A DNA stretch of 64,000 nucleotides from NCBI GenBank assembly GCA_902564385.1, contig CACFAT010000004.1:1-64000 (forward strand). The letters are read 5' to 3'. The DNA comes from an uncultured Pelagibacteraceae bacterium. GTDB taxonomy: Bacteria > Pseudomonadota > Alphaproteobacteria > Pelagibacterales > Pelagibacteraceae. Shown one piece after another: positions 27,921 to 38,292 of this stretch. Numbering within the stretch: the stretch's first letter is position 1; every line of letters starts with the position of its first letter. A model generated the notes under the pieces. It searched no databases and was not told the origin of the DNA. It worked only from the letters and a program-made list of their open reading frames with translations. The position numbers were made by a program, and so were the translations under genes.

Positions 27921-28815
27921 ATGGAGAGTAATTTAATTACAGAAGATAAACAAAAAAATAAGCTAGAAAAGGCTTTTGAGATTTTAAAGACTATGGCCTC
28001 CAAGCCTTCTGGGTTGATTGGACTTACAATTGTATTATTTCATGTAATCTTAGCATTAATAAGCCCTTACATTGCACCATACGATTATAAAGCAATTAGC
28101 CCAAATACCATGTTACTTGCACCTTCAGCTGAACATTGGTTTGGAACAGATAGCTTGGGTAGAGATGTTTTTACAAGAACAATACTTGGAGGACGGACAG
28201 CTCTTACGGTAACTTTTTTTGGATCACTTATAGCTCTTCTGTGGGGAGGTTTACTTGGAATTTTTTGTGGTTTAGTTGGAGGTAAAATTGACGATGTTGT
28301 AATGAGAGTTGTTGATGCGTTTCTATCTATACCTTGGATACTTGCAATGTTATTAATTGTTTCTCTTTTAGGTACATCAACAGAGGTTTTAATTCCTGCA
28401 TTAGGTTTTTTTTTACGGTAAAGGAATAGTAAGAGTTGCTAGAGCTGCTACTCATGATGTTATTGCTAAAGACTTTATCGTTTCAGCCAGAGCTAGAGGT
28501 CATAGCAACATGTCTATTATTTGGAATGAAATTATTCCAAATGTTAGAGATGCTATATTAGTAGAAGGAGCAATGAGATGGTCTTGGATGTTATTAGGAT
28601 TTAGCTCATTGTCATTCTTAGGCTTTGGTGTAAGTCCGCCAACGCCTGATTGGGGTTTAATGATATCCAATGCTAGAGGATTGATGTCGTTTGCATACTG
28701 GTCTGTAATTGCTCCAATAGTAGGATTAAGTTCGTTAATTATTGGAATAAATTTAACTGCTGATGCATTTGCAAAAGCTTTAGGAATTGATCGTTCAACC
28801 AAGGCACCTGTTTAA
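27921..28815 (+). pseudogene. dppC: Dipeptide-type ABC transporter permease (DppC-like), reading frame interrupted at a T9 run
   Basis: ORF 27921-28421 ends ...ALGFFLR*; the other frame continues YGKGIVRVARAATHDVIAKDFIVSARARGHSNMSII...STKAPV* to 28815; one T fewer in 28406-28414 restores a full-length gene. May be sequencing/assembly error or slippage. Confidence 0.8.
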
Positions 28816-30843
28816 ATGAATGAAATAATTGAAAGTGTTAAAAATTTATCAATTGGATTTAACAGTCAGAAGGGCAAACAAATTTCAATACTTAGAAATG
28901 TTTCAACTAATATAAAAAAAGGAGAGACTGTAGGGATCGTAGGGGAGTCGGGTTCTGGAAAAAGTACATTAGCACTTGCTATGATGGGCTATATAAAACA
29001 AGGCTTATTTCCTCTTAAGGGTGAATGCCTCTTTAAATCTGAGGATTTATTGAAGATGAGCAGTAGACAGCTAGAAAAAATTAGAGGTAGAAAAATAGCC
29101 ATGATACCTCAAAATGCAGGACAAGCACTAACACCAAATTTAAAAATTGGATACCAAATTGATGAGGCATTAAGATTACATACAGATCTAAATAAAACAG
29201 AGAGAGATAAAAAAATTTCTGAGTTACTAAATAAAGTTAGACTTCCTTCACCAGAGACTATGGCTTTTCGTTATCCGCACGAGCTTTCTGGAGGACAGCA
29301 ACAAAGAGTGGCTGTTGCAATGGCATTGGCTGGCAAACCAGATTTACTTTTATTAGATGAGCCAACTACTGGATTAGACGTGACAACACAAGCTCATGTA
29401 TTAGAACTACTAAGATTTATAGCAAAAGATACCGGAACATCTATGATCTATGTTAGTCATGATCTTGGAGCCATAGCACAGGTTAGTGATAGAATAGTTG
29501 TAATGTATGCGGGAGAAATTGTTTTAGAAGGACCAGCAAGAAAAATATTAAAGGAACCTATTCATCCTTATACTTATGGATTGTTAAAATCGATACCTAA
29601 ACTTTCACTAGCTGGACTTCCAGCTTCTATGCCAGGAAGCCAACCTCAGCCTGGAAGCATAAATGAAGGTTGTAGTTTTTATGATAGATGTAACTTAGCA
29701 ACTGATAATTGTAAAAAAAATTCACCAGATCTAGAACATATTAAAGAATTAGATACCAATGTCAGATGTTTTAATTATAAAGAATTAATAAACCAAAATA
29801 ATAATTTACAAACTTCAATAACAAAAAAATCAAATAATAGTGAAGCAAATGAAGTTTTAAAATTAAAGGATGTTTCAATTAGTTATGCAAAGCAGAAATT
29901 TTTTGATCAATTATTAAATAAAATTTCTGATCAAAACCCAACAGTTAAAGATATAAATATAGATATAAAAAAAGGAGAGACTATTGCCCTGGTTGGTGAG
30001 TCTGGAAGTGGCAAGTCTACCATCTTAAAATCAATTGCTGGCTTACTCAAAACAAAAGATGGTCAAATTAAATTTGAAAATGATCGTATTTTATCTTCTG
30101 ATTTAAAAATGAGAAATCCAAACGATCTGCGAGCAATACAACTTATATTTCAAAATCCAGACGAGTCATTAAATCCAAACCACACAGTTGAACAAATACT
30201 TTCTCAACCTCTAAAGTTGTATTTTAATTTATCAGGAGAAGAATTAAAAAAAAATATAATCGATCTACTAAAAAAAGTAAGGTTAGGAGAATTTTATATG
30301 TCAAGATATCCTAGACAATTATCAGGTGGTGAGAAACAAAGAGTTGCAGTTGCAAGAGCATTTGCTGCTAAGCCAGATATAATTTTGTGTGATGAGGTTA
30401 CATCAGCTTTAGATGTTTCGGTTCAAGCAGCAGTTTTAAACTTATTACAACAATTAAAAGAAGATCTAGGAACAACCTATGTATTTGTTTCTCATGATCT
30501 GGCTGTTGTTAGAGCAATTAGTGATAGAGTTGCAGTTTTATATCAAGGAAGGTTATGTGAAATTGGTCCTTCTCAAAATGTTTATAAATTTCCATCACAT
30601 CCTTATACTGAAGTATTGCTAGGTGCTGTTTTGGAACCAGATCCAGATATAAAACCAAAATTAGTAGCTGAGGATATAGTAGAGGAAAAACCCCCTGAGA
30701 AAGGCTGTTCTTTTCAAGGAAGATGCCCTAGGAAAATAGGTGATATTTGTAATTCAGAAGTTCCACCATGGCAAATAGGTGAAAATGGTAACGCTATTAG
30801 ATGTCATATTAATATTGAAGAATTAGCAAGTTTACAGCAGTAG
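28816..30843 (+). CDS. Dipeptide-type ABC transporter fused ATP-binding protein (DppD-DppF-like tandem)
   Basis: Two Walker A (GESGSGKST x2) and two signature motifs (ELSGGQQQRVAVAMAL; QLSGGEKQRVAVARAF), Cys-rich oligopeptide/dipeptide C-terminal motifs. Confidence 0.9.
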   Translation: MNEIIESVKNLSIGFNSQKGKQISILRNVSTNIKKGETVGIVGESGSGKSTLALAMMGYIKQGLFPLKGECLFKSEDLLKMSSRQLEKIRGRKIAMIPQNAGQALTPNLKIGYQIDEALRLHTDLNKTERDKKISELLNKVRLPSPETMAFRYPHELSGGQQQRVAVAMALAGKPDLLLLDEPTTGLDVTTQAHVLELLRFIAKDTGTSMIYVSHDLGAIAQVSDRIVVMYAGEIVLEGPARKILKEPIHPYTYGLLKSIPKLSLAGLPASMPGSQPQPGSINEGCSFYDRCNLATDNCKKNSPDLEHIKELDTNVRCFNYKELINQNNNLQTSITKKSNNSEANEVLKLKDVSISYAKQKFFDQLLNKISDQNPTVKDINIDIKKGETIALVGESGSGKSTILKSIAGLLKTKDGQIKFENDRILSSDLKMRNPNDLRAIQLIFQNPDESLNPNHTVEQILSQPLKLYFNLSGEELKKNIIDLLKKVRLGEFYMSRYPRQLSGGEKQRVAVARAFAAKPDIILCDEVTSALDVSVQAAVLNLLQQLKEDLGTTYVFVSHDLAVVRAISDRVAVLYQGRLCEIGPSQNVYKFPSHPYTEVLLGAVLEPDPDIKPKLVAEDIVEEKPPEKGCSFQGRCPRKIGDICNSEVPPWQIGENGNAIRCHINIEELASLQQ

Positions 30844-30900
30844 TTATGACATTTATTTTATTTCCTACTCAGTCTCAATTTAATATAAGAAACCTTCTTT

Positions 30901-33123
30901 ATGAAAATAAATAATGTAGTTGTAATTGGTTCTGGAACAATGGGGAGCGGTATAGCTGCACATTTGTGTAACGCAAATATTCCTGTCACTTTGTTGGATT
31001 TAACTACAGAAATTAGTCAAAAGGCTAAAGAGAGAATAGGAAAATCTAGACCTCCTTTATTAATAGATAAATCAAAATTAGATAATATACATGTAGGAAA
31101 CATTGAGGAAAACTTTGATGTGGTTTCGAATGCGGATTGGATTGTAGAAGCTGTTGTAGAAAGAATAGATATAAAACATAATATTTATGAAAAAATTTTC
31201 AAACATAGAAAAAAAGAATCTGTTGTTTCATCTAATACTTCATCTATTCCAATAAGTGTTCTATCAGAAAAATTATCTGATCAAGACAAAAAGGATTTCT
31301 GCATAACTCACTTCTTTAATCCTGTTAGATACATGGATTTACTGGAAATAGTAAAAAGTAATGAAAGTGATTTAGATAAAGTTAAACTTTTAAAAGACTT
31401 TTGTGAAATAGACTTAGGTAAAGGTGCAATTATCTGTAATGACACTCCAGGATTTTTAGGTAATAGAATTGGAGTTTATGCAATGCAAATTGCTATGACG
31501 GAAGCATTTAAAATGAAACTCAGTATAGAAGAGGCTGACGCTGTCTTTGGTAGACCAATGGGTATACCTAAAACCGGAGTATTTGGATTGTATGACCTAA
31601 TTGGTATTGATTTAATGGCAGATGTATTAAAAAGTTTTATTAAAGAATTACCTGAAAGCGATCCATTTCAACCTGTAGCAAGGGAAATGCCACTTGTAAA
31701 AAAATTAATAGAAACTGGATATACTGGTAGAAAAGGAAAAGGTGGATTTTATAGAATGAATAAGGAGGGTGGTAAGAAAATTTTAGAGGCCATCAATCTT
31801 GAAACTGGGGAATATTCTCCCTCAAAAAAAATAGATATTAAATCTGAAAAAGTTGATTTAAAAAAATTAATTAATCGTGGAGATAAATATGGAGATTATG
31901 CTTGGTCAGTAATTTCTAAAATAATAAAATATTCTTCTTCATTAGTTCCAGGTATTACAGATAAGTTTAACGACATCGATGAAGCAATGAGACTTGGCTT
32001 CAATTGGTCTAGAGGGCCTTTTGAAATGTTAAAAGAAATTGGAGTGAATAATTTTTTTCAAAAAATTGATAATTTTGAGGGAAATAAATTTTTAGAAAAT
32101 TTATCCAAATCCAAAGATGAAAATTTTTATGGTGAGAGACAACAATATACTGAAATTGAAACTTTAGGAAAAATTAAACCAAGAGCCCTTAAACTTGATA
32201 AAAATAATTCTGCTGAAATTTACAGATTTCCTGAATTTAACATTGTCGAATTTACAACTAAAGCAAACGCTTTGGATTATGACTCAATGGACTCTTTAAA
32301 AAACGCTACAGACAAACCATTGATAATTATTAATGAAAGTATGCAGTTTTCTGCCGGTGTTAATTTAACATATACTATGAATTTTGCAGATAAAGGTGAC
32401 TTTAAATCAATAGAAAAATTTGTCGGTTATTTTCAAGAAACATGCAAACACTTAAAATACTCAAAATTTCCAGTAGTTTCAGCACCATCAGGTCTTACAC
32501 TTGGAGGAGGTTTTGAAGTTTTAGTTCAAAGTAACTTTGTTGCTTCGCATACAAATATTGTTGTTGGATTAGTTGAAACATTGGTTGGTCTAGTTCCAGC
32601 TGGAGGAGGATGTAAAGAAATGTTATGGAGATGGTCTCAAACAGACGAGGCAAAAAATGATCCAGATTTTGCACCTTTAAAAGTTTTTGATATCATTGGT
32701 TATGCAAAAACTGCAACATCTCCAGTAGAAGCTGAACCTCTAAAGTATTTAATCCCTGAAAATAAAAAAATTATGAGCAGAAATAGTTTATTAAATGAAG
32801 CTAGAAAAATTTTGGATCAAAATAAAGAATTTACTCCTCCAAAAGAATGCACATTTAATTTATCTGGCAAATCTTTAAAAGACAAAATGGTTGGTATGTT
32901 AGAAAAACTGTATAACGATAAAATTATATTAGATCATGGAATGATGGTTGGAACAGAGCTAGCAAATGTTCTAAGTGGTGGTGATACAACTATAGATAAA
33001 ACGCTTACAGAAGATCAGTTGTTTAAATTAGAGTTAGATGCTTTCATGAAATTAATTGAGACAAGTAAAACCCAAGATAGAATTAAACACACATTATCAA
33101 CTGGAAAACCTCTAGTTAACTAA
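30901..33123 (+). CDS. 3-hydroxyacyl-CoA dehydrogenase / enoyl-CoA hydratase-family fusion
   Basis: VVIGSGTMGSGIAAHL, SSNTSSIPISVLS, HFFNPVRYMDLLEIV; C-terminal crotonase-like SAPSGLTLGGGFEVLVQSNFV. Confidence 0.88.
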   Translation: MKINNVVVIGSGTMGSGIAAHLCNANIPVTLLDLTTEISQKAKERIGKSRPPLLIDKSKLDNIHVGNIEENFDVVSNADWIVEAVVERIDIKHNIYEKIFKHRKKESVVSSNTSSIPISVLSEKLSDQDKKDFCITHFFNPVRYMDLLEIVKSNESDLDKVKLLKDFCEIDLGKGAIICNDTPGFLGNRIGVYAMQIAMTEAFKMKLSIEEADAVFGRPMGIPKTGVFGLYDLIGIDLMADVLKSFIKELPESDPFQPVAREMPLVKKLIETGYTGRKGKGGFYRMNKEGGKKILEAINLETGEYSPSKKIDIKSEKVDLKKLINRGDKYGDYAWSVISKIIKYSSSLVPGITDKFNDIDEAMRLGFNWSRGPFEMLKEIGVNNFFQKIDNFEGNKFLENLSKSKDENFYGERQQYTEIETLGKIKPRALKLDKNNSAEIYRFPEFNIVEFTTKANALDYDSMDSLKNATDKPLIIINESMQFSAGVNLTYTMNFADKGDFKSIEKFVGYFQETCKHLKYSKFPVVSAPSGLTLGGGFEVLVQSNFVASHTNIVVGLVETLVGLVPAGGGCKEMLWRWSQTDEAKNDPDFAPLKVFDIIGYAKTATSPVEAEPLKYLIPENKKIMSRNSLLNEARKILDQNKEFTPPKECTFNLSGKSLKDKMVGMLEKLYNDKIILDHGMMVGTELANVLSGGDTTIDKTLTEDQLFKLELDAFMKLIETSKTQDRIKHTLSTGKPLVN

Positions 33124-33759
33124 TAACTTTAGATTTTTAATATAATCAGGTTTTAATACATAGGTTGATTTATTTCCCGCTTTAATTTTTTTTAAAGAGT
33201 CCATCCCTGCAATTACTCTTCCAATTGGAGTATATTCACCTTGATATATTGGTATATCTATTAAAGTAATAAAAAATTCACTATCTTCTGTGTCGAATTG
33301 ATCTTTCCTTGCAAAAGCCACAGAGCCAGCATTAAATAAAAAATTACTACTAAGCTCAGATTTAATTGTTCCTAAACCAGATTTACCAGTTCCTACTTTA
33401 GAATAATTTAGATTAGATACATTTCCATATTCAATATCTCCAGCTTGTATTAAAGTATTTTCTATTACTCGATAAAAAGTTGAACCATTATAGGAACCTC
33501 TATTTATTAACTTCTTAAATCGATTTACAGCTTTAGGTGCAATTTTAGGATCTAATTCTATTAGAACGTTACCGCATTCAACCTCCATAATTGCAATATT
33601 CTGCTTATCTTTAAAATCAATGTTATTTAAATCGATTTTTTTTACAAAAAGACATTTATTACTTAATATATAAAATGAACCTAAAGTTAAAATAATAAGC
33701 AGAATAAGAAAAATAAATAATATTTTTTCAGATAGCGATGGTTTAATTTTTTTTATCAT
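33112..33759 (-). CDS. Cyclophilin-type peptidyl-prolyl isomerase, membrane-anchored
   Basis: N-terminal TM; ECGNVLIELDPKIAPKAVNRFKKLINRGSYNGSTFYRVIENTLIQAGD. Confidence 0.8.
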   Translation of the reverse strand: MIKKIKPSLSEKILFIFLILLIILTLGSFYILSNKCLFVKKIDLNNIDFKDKQNIAIMEVECGNVLIELDPKIAPKAVNRFKKLINRGSYNGSTFYRVIENTLIQAGDIEYGNVSNLNYSKVGTGKSGLGTIKSELSSNFLFNAGSVAFARKDQFDTEDSEFFITLIDIPIYQGEYTPIGRVIAGMDSLKKIKAGNKSTYVLKPDYIKNLKLLVN

Positions 33760-34491
33760 TCAAAAAATAAACTTTTCATCTATTTCTTTAAGACCATTAA
33801 TTAAGAAATTTTTCTTCTTAGTTAAAATATTATCTTTTTTAATTAATAAATCTATTTCTTTAAAGTTTGTTTTTAATAATGAATAAATTTCAGCCATATC
33901 TTCTTCAGCTGTGCTCATTGAATATTCTGTTAAAAAGCCTTTCGTAATTTCTAAATCTAAACCTAATAAATCAGTACATGTAGAACATGATGCGTAAGAA
34001 AAATCTTTATTATTAAGTTCACTCCATTTATTTTTTTTAAAAAGCTCTGGAAAACTGTTGTCAATCATATGAAATATTTCATGATGGATCATTCTTTCGA
34101 AATGGTTTTGGTTAAATGTTAAGTCTAAGATTAAAGTTCTGAATTTATTATCTGGTATACCTCCTGTATTAATGCCTGAAATTTGTAAGTTTTTGCATAG
34201 AACTACAAATTTCAAATTTATTTTCCTTAAAAAATTTGAGTTATAATCCCTTAGATTATTTTGAATTGTATTAAATTTACGATCCAAATCACTAGTATTT
34301 ATGCCGTTACATTTAATATTATTTGTATCACCTATTACAAAACCTCTTTTCGATACCAAATATTTGATACCATTTATATTATCAACCCTATGAACTTCTA
34401 AATTAGGAATTTTAATCAAATTATATATTGCATCTGCATTTACATAAGAAAAATTAAAAAATAATAGAAATATTAATATAATGTATCTCAT
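33760..34491 (-). CDS. Secreted protein with HExxH zinc metallopeptidase-like motif, function unknown
   Basis: Signal peptide MRYIILIFLLFFNFSYVNA; MIHHEIFHMIDNSF. Confidence 0.6.
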   Translation of the reverse strand: MRYIILIFLLFFNFSYVNADAIYNLIKIPNLEVHRVDNINGIKYLVSKRGFVIGDTNNIKCNGINTSDLDRKFNTIQNNLRDYNSNFLRKINLKFVVLCKNLQISGINTGGIPDNKFRTLILDLTFNQNHFERMIHHEIFHMIDNSFPELFKKNKWSELNNKDFSYASCSTCTDLLGLDLEITKGFLTEYSMSTAEEDMAEIYSLLKTNFKEIDLLIKKDNILTKKKNFLINGLKEIDEKFIF

Positions 34492-34544
34492 TTTAATAAT
34501 TTTGATGATATTAGATATAATATGAATGTGATAGGATTTATTTA

Positions 34545-34679
34545 ATGAAAAAAAGAAAAAGAAAAAAAAATATTAATAGAGATCATGAGTCAGTGCCTAA
34601 GATGTTTGCAAAAAAATACATATATTTCTATTATCCCTTTTTCTGGATCATTCTAATAATATTCTTATTACTAAAATGA
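34545..34679 (+). CDS. Small putative membrane protein (44 aa), not in the supplied ORF track
   Basis: ATG at 34545: MKKRKRKKNINRDHESVPKMFAKKYIYFYYPFFWIILIIFLLLK*, basic N-terminus plus one TM; stop overlaps agmatinase start (ATGA). Confidence 0.45.
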   Translation: MKKRKRKKNINRDHESVPKMFAKKYIYFYYPFFWIILIIFLLLK

Positions 34680-35629
34680 CAAAGTCTAAAAAACCTATTC
34701 AGCCTGTTAGTGGCACAGAAGTCCCAAGATATGCGGGCCCTTCTACATTTGCAAGATTACCTGAGCTAAGAGATGTAGAAAGTTGTGATGTTGCTATTGT
34801 CGGAGTTCCATTTGATTCAGGAACTAGTTATAGACCAGGTGCAAGATTTGGCCCACAAAGTATTAGACAAGCATCTAGACATTTAAGGACTAATTATCAT
34901 CCTAATTATGATGTGGAACCATTCAAAGTACAACAAGTTGCAGATGCAGGTGACATTACTTGCAATCCATTTAATATTGATGAAGCCATCAAACAAATTG
35001 AAGTAGTAGCAACCGATTTATTAAATAAAGTTGGAGGAATAATAAGCCTTGGAGGAGATCACACAATTGCTGTGCCTTTACTTAGAGCAGCCAATAAAAA
35101 GAATAATGGACCCGTATCACTTGTTCATTTTGATGCCCATTTAGATACCTGGGATACCTACTTTGGAGCACCATATACGCATGGCACTCCATTTAGAAGA
35201 GCTCGTGAGGAAAATTTATTTTTAGATGATGCCTCTATGCATGTAGGTATAAGAGGTCCACTTTATAGCAGAGATGATATAAAAAATGATGAAAGCTTTG
35301 GATTTAAAATTATTCATTGTGATGAATTTCAAACAGAAGGAATTGATAAAATCGTTGAAAGAATAAAAAATAGAGTAGGTGATAATGGATTATATTTGTC
35401 CATTGATATTGATGTATTAGATCCAGCATTTGCACCAGGCACAGGAACACCTGAAATTGCAGGGATGACCACAAGAGAAATGGTAAACGTCCTCAGAGGT
35501 TTATCAGGCTTAAATTTGATTTCTGCAGATGTAGTTGAAGTTGCGCCTGCTTATGACCATGCAGAAGTAACCTCTCTAGCTGCAGCAACAATTGTTTATG
35601 AATTAACAAATTTATTTGCAAAATCATGA
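34676..35629 (+). CDS. Ureohydrolase (agmatinase/guanidino-acid hydrolase-like)
   Basis: GGDHTIAVPLL, HFDAHLDTWD, SIDIDVLDPAFAPGTGTPE Mn-binding motifs. Confidence 0.88.
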   Translation: MTKSKKPIQPVSGTEVPRYAGPSTFARLPELRDVESCDVAIVGVPFDSGTSYRPGARFGPQSIRQASRHLRTNYHPNYDVEPFKVQQVADAGDITCNPFNIDEAIKQIEVVATDLLNKVGGIISLGGDHTIAVPLLRAANKKNNGPVSLVHFDAHLDTWDTYFGAPYTHGTPFRRAREENLFLDDASMHVGIRGPLYSRDDIKNDESFGFKIIHCDEFQTEGIDKIVERIKNRVGDNGLYLSIDIDVLDPAFAPGTGTPEIAGMTTREMVNVLRGLSGLNLISADVVEVAPAYDHAEVTSLAAATIVYELTNLFAKS

Positions 35630-35649
35630 AGAAAGGATAATTTGCGCGC

Positions 35650-37083
35650 ATGATTGAAAAGAGAAATTTTTATATTAATGGTTCATGGGTTCCCCCAAAA
35701 AACCCAAAAGACATTGAGGTCATAAATCCAGCAACAGAAAAAAATTGTGCAGTAATTTCTTTAGGCAGTAAGGAGGACATCAATGATGCAGTTTTAGCAG
35801 CTAAAGAAGCTTTTAAAACTTGGGGATTTACCTCTAAAGAAGAAAGATTGTCATTATTAGAAGTATTTTATTCATTATACAAAAAAAGATGGAATGATAT
35901 TACAGATGCAATTATTCAAGAGATGGGAGCACCAAAAGACTTTGCGTCAAAACTACAAACAGGAACTGGTGCGAGTCATACAAAATCATTTATTCGTTAT
36001 CTAAAAGAATTTGAATTCGAAAAACCTTTGGGAGATCATGCAAAAAATCAAAGAATAATATACGAGCCTAAAGGTGTGTGTGCATTAATAACACCGTGGA
36101 ACTGGCCAATAAATCAAGTTACTTTAAAAGTCATTCCTGCATTGGCCTCTGGTTGTACTATGATTTTAAAACCTTCGGAACTAGCACCTTTATCGGCAAT
36201 GATCATAGCGGAGTTAATAGATGAAGCAAAATTTCCGAAAGGTGTTTTTAATTTAGTAAATGGAGATGGGGAAATAACTGGAGATGCATTAACAAGTCAT
36301 CCAGATGTAAATATGATTTCATTCACTGGCTCTACAAGAGCAGGGGCTTTAATTTCTCAAAATGCCGCAAAGGACTTTAAAAGAGTAAGTCTGGAGCTAG
36401 GAGGAAAAGGTGCAAATATTATATTTGAAGATGCTGATGCTGAAGCAATAGAAAGAGGTGCATTTAGATGTTTTAGAAATTCAGGACAATCATGTAATGC
36501 CCCTACAAGAATGCTTGTTGAAAAATCAATTTATAATGAAGCGATAGAAAGACTAAGAAAATATGCAAATGAATTTAAAGTAGACGATCCAAATAAAAAT
36601 GGAGAGCATATTGGTCCTGTAATTTCTGAAACTCAATTCAATAAAATTCAAGGTTTAATTCAAAAAGGAATAGATGAAGGAGCAAAATTAGTTGCAGGTG
36701 GAGTTGGAAAACCAAACGGATTAAATAATGGTTATTATGTAAAACCGACAGTTTTTGCAGATGTAAAAAATGAAATGGAAATTGCAAGAACAGAAATATT
36801 TGGTCCTGTTTTATCTGTTATTCCATTTGAAACTGAAGAAGAGGCAATTAAAATCGCAAATGATACTGATTATGGATTAACAAACTATATTCAAACTCAA
36901 GATAAGGAAAAGGTACAAAGAGTTGCCAGAAAACTTAGATCTGGAATGGTTGATGTAAATGGTGCTGGTATTGCAGTTGATGCACCTTTTGGAGGTTTTA
37001 AACATTCTGGAATTGGAAGGGAAGCAGGTAAAGAAGGATTGCTTGAATTCCTAGAAGTTAAATCTGTAGGTGGTTGGAATTAA
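35650..37083 (+). CDS. NAD(P)-dependent aldehyde dehydrogenase (paralog of 9800-11233)
   Basis: TPWNWPINQVTLKVIPALASGCT, ELGGKGANIIFEDAD, NSGQSCNAPTRMLVEKSIY. Confidence 0.9.
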   Translation: MIEKRNFYINGSWVPPKNPKDIEVINPATEKNCAVISLGSKEDINDAVLAAKEAFKTWGFTSKEERLSLLEVFYSLYKKRWNDITDAIIQEMGAPKDFASKLQTGTGASHTKSFIRYLKEFEFEKPLGDHAKNQRIIYEPKGVCALITPWNWPINQVTLKVIPALASGCTMILKPSELAPLSAMIIAELIDEAKFPKGVFNLVNGDGEITGDALTSHPDVNMISFTGSTRAGALISQNAAKDFKRVSLELGGKGANIIFEDADAEAIERGAFRCFRNSGQSCNAPTRMLVEKSIYNEAIERLRKYANEFKVDDPNKNGEHIGPVISETQFNKIQGLIQKGIDEGAKLVAGGVGKPNGLNNGYYVKPTVFADVKNEMEIARTEIFGPVLSVIPFETEEEAIKIANDTDYGLTNYIQTQDKEKVQRVARKLRSGMVDVNGAGIAVDAPFGGFKHSGIGREAGKEGLLEFLEVKSVGGWN

Positions 37084-38267
37084 TTTATAGATTTATCTTT
37101 TACACCTTTTAAAAAGTCTAGACATTTCTTTAATTCACTAAGTTCTATATATTCATCAATTTTATGAGCCTGTTCAATCGAACCGGGCCCACAAACTACA
37201 GTGCTAATACCAACTTCTTGAAAGAGTCCAGCCTCTGTTCCAAATGAAACAGCTTCTCTTGAATTGTCACCAGTTATACTAGAAACAAATTCACAAGCTT
37301 CGGAATCGTTCAATCTATTAAATCCAACTACTTCACCTATAATTTCTTTTTTAATATAAGCATCTGAAAAAACTTTTTTCATTTCTGGCAATAATTCTTT
37401 ATCAACATAATCGTCTATTATTTGATTTACAAAATCTCCATCTTCTCTGACCACTGGTCTAGTTTCCCATTCAACTTTACATTTATCAGCGATAACATTA
37501 TGAGCTATACCACCTGAAACTCCACCAACTGATAATGTAGAATATGGTGGATTAAATATACAATCTTTAGGAGCTCTATCTTTTAGTTTTGATCTAATTT
37601 CTAGTAATTTGTTTACATACCTCGATGCATATTCAACTGCATTAACACCTTGGCCTGGTTTAGAACTATGACCAGCTAAACCTCCAAAGTGAACTGTATA
37701 TTCATTCATACCTTTATGGGCATCAATGATTTTCATATTGGTTGGTTCACCAATAATGCAAATTCCATCTTTAATATCTCTTTTTTTTAATTCTTTTATT
37801 AACAATGGTGCGCCGATGCATGCGGTTTCTTCATCGAATGTAAATGAAAAGTGAATATCTCTATCTAAATTATTTTCTTGAAATACAGGAGCATATGCTA
37901 GAGCACATGCAATAAAACCTTTCATATCACAAGAGCCTCTCCCAAATAATTTCTCATTTTTTATAGTTGCAACAAATGGATCAGTAGACCAGCCTTTTGA
38001 AACTGGGACCACATCTGTATGACCTGAAAGAATAATAGGTTTTTTACCATTTCCATTTTTAGATTTTAAAGAAGCAAAAAGATTAACTCTTTTTTTATCA
38101 CCATCAAAAATTCTAAACGAAGTTGCTCCTAAATTTTTTAAAATATCATCACAATAATTAATGAGACTATTATTATCGTTTCCAGAAATAGTTTTGAAAG
38201 CAATCAAATCTGTCAATATTCGTATCGAATCTTTATAAATTTTATCAGGATTATTTTCTGTACTCAT
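37080..38267 (-). CDS. argE: M20-family deacetylase, acetylornithine deacetylase ArgE-like
   Basis: ILSGHTDVVPVSKGWSTDPF, GRGSCDMKGFIA, FTFDEETACIGA, GEPTNMKIIDAHKG, PGSIEQAHKIDEYI. Confidence 0.82.
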   Translation of the reverse strand: MSTENNPDKIYKDSIRILTDLIAFKTISGNDNNSLINYCDDILKNLGATSFRIFDGDKKRVNLFASLKSKNGNGKKPIILSGHTDVVPVSKGWSTDPFVATIKNEKLFGRGSCDMKGFIACALAYAPVFQENNLDRDIHFSFTFDEETACIGAPLLIKELKKRDIKDGICIIGEPTNMKIIDAHKGMNEYTVHFGGLAGHSSKPGQGVNAVEYASRYVNKLLEIRSKLKDRAPKDCIFNPPYSTLSVGGVSGGIAHNVIADKCKVEWETRPVVREDGDFVNQIIDDYVDKELLPEMKKVFSDAYIKKEIIGEVVGFNRLNDSEACEFVSSITGDNSREAVSFGTEAGLFQEVGISTVVCGPGSIEQAHKIDEYIELSELKKCLDFLKGVKDKSIN

Positions 38268-38292
38268 CTACAAATCATTATATATTAAATTT

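Noticed and set aside
28406-28414. Programmed frameshifting as the primary explanation for split DppC
   Set aside because: No independent stimulator seen; homopolymer error or simple mutation is more parsimonious until reads are checked
28500-28802. Minus-strand 100-aa ORF in the DppC region
   Set aside because: Antisense to the conserved permease C-terminal half; no independent support
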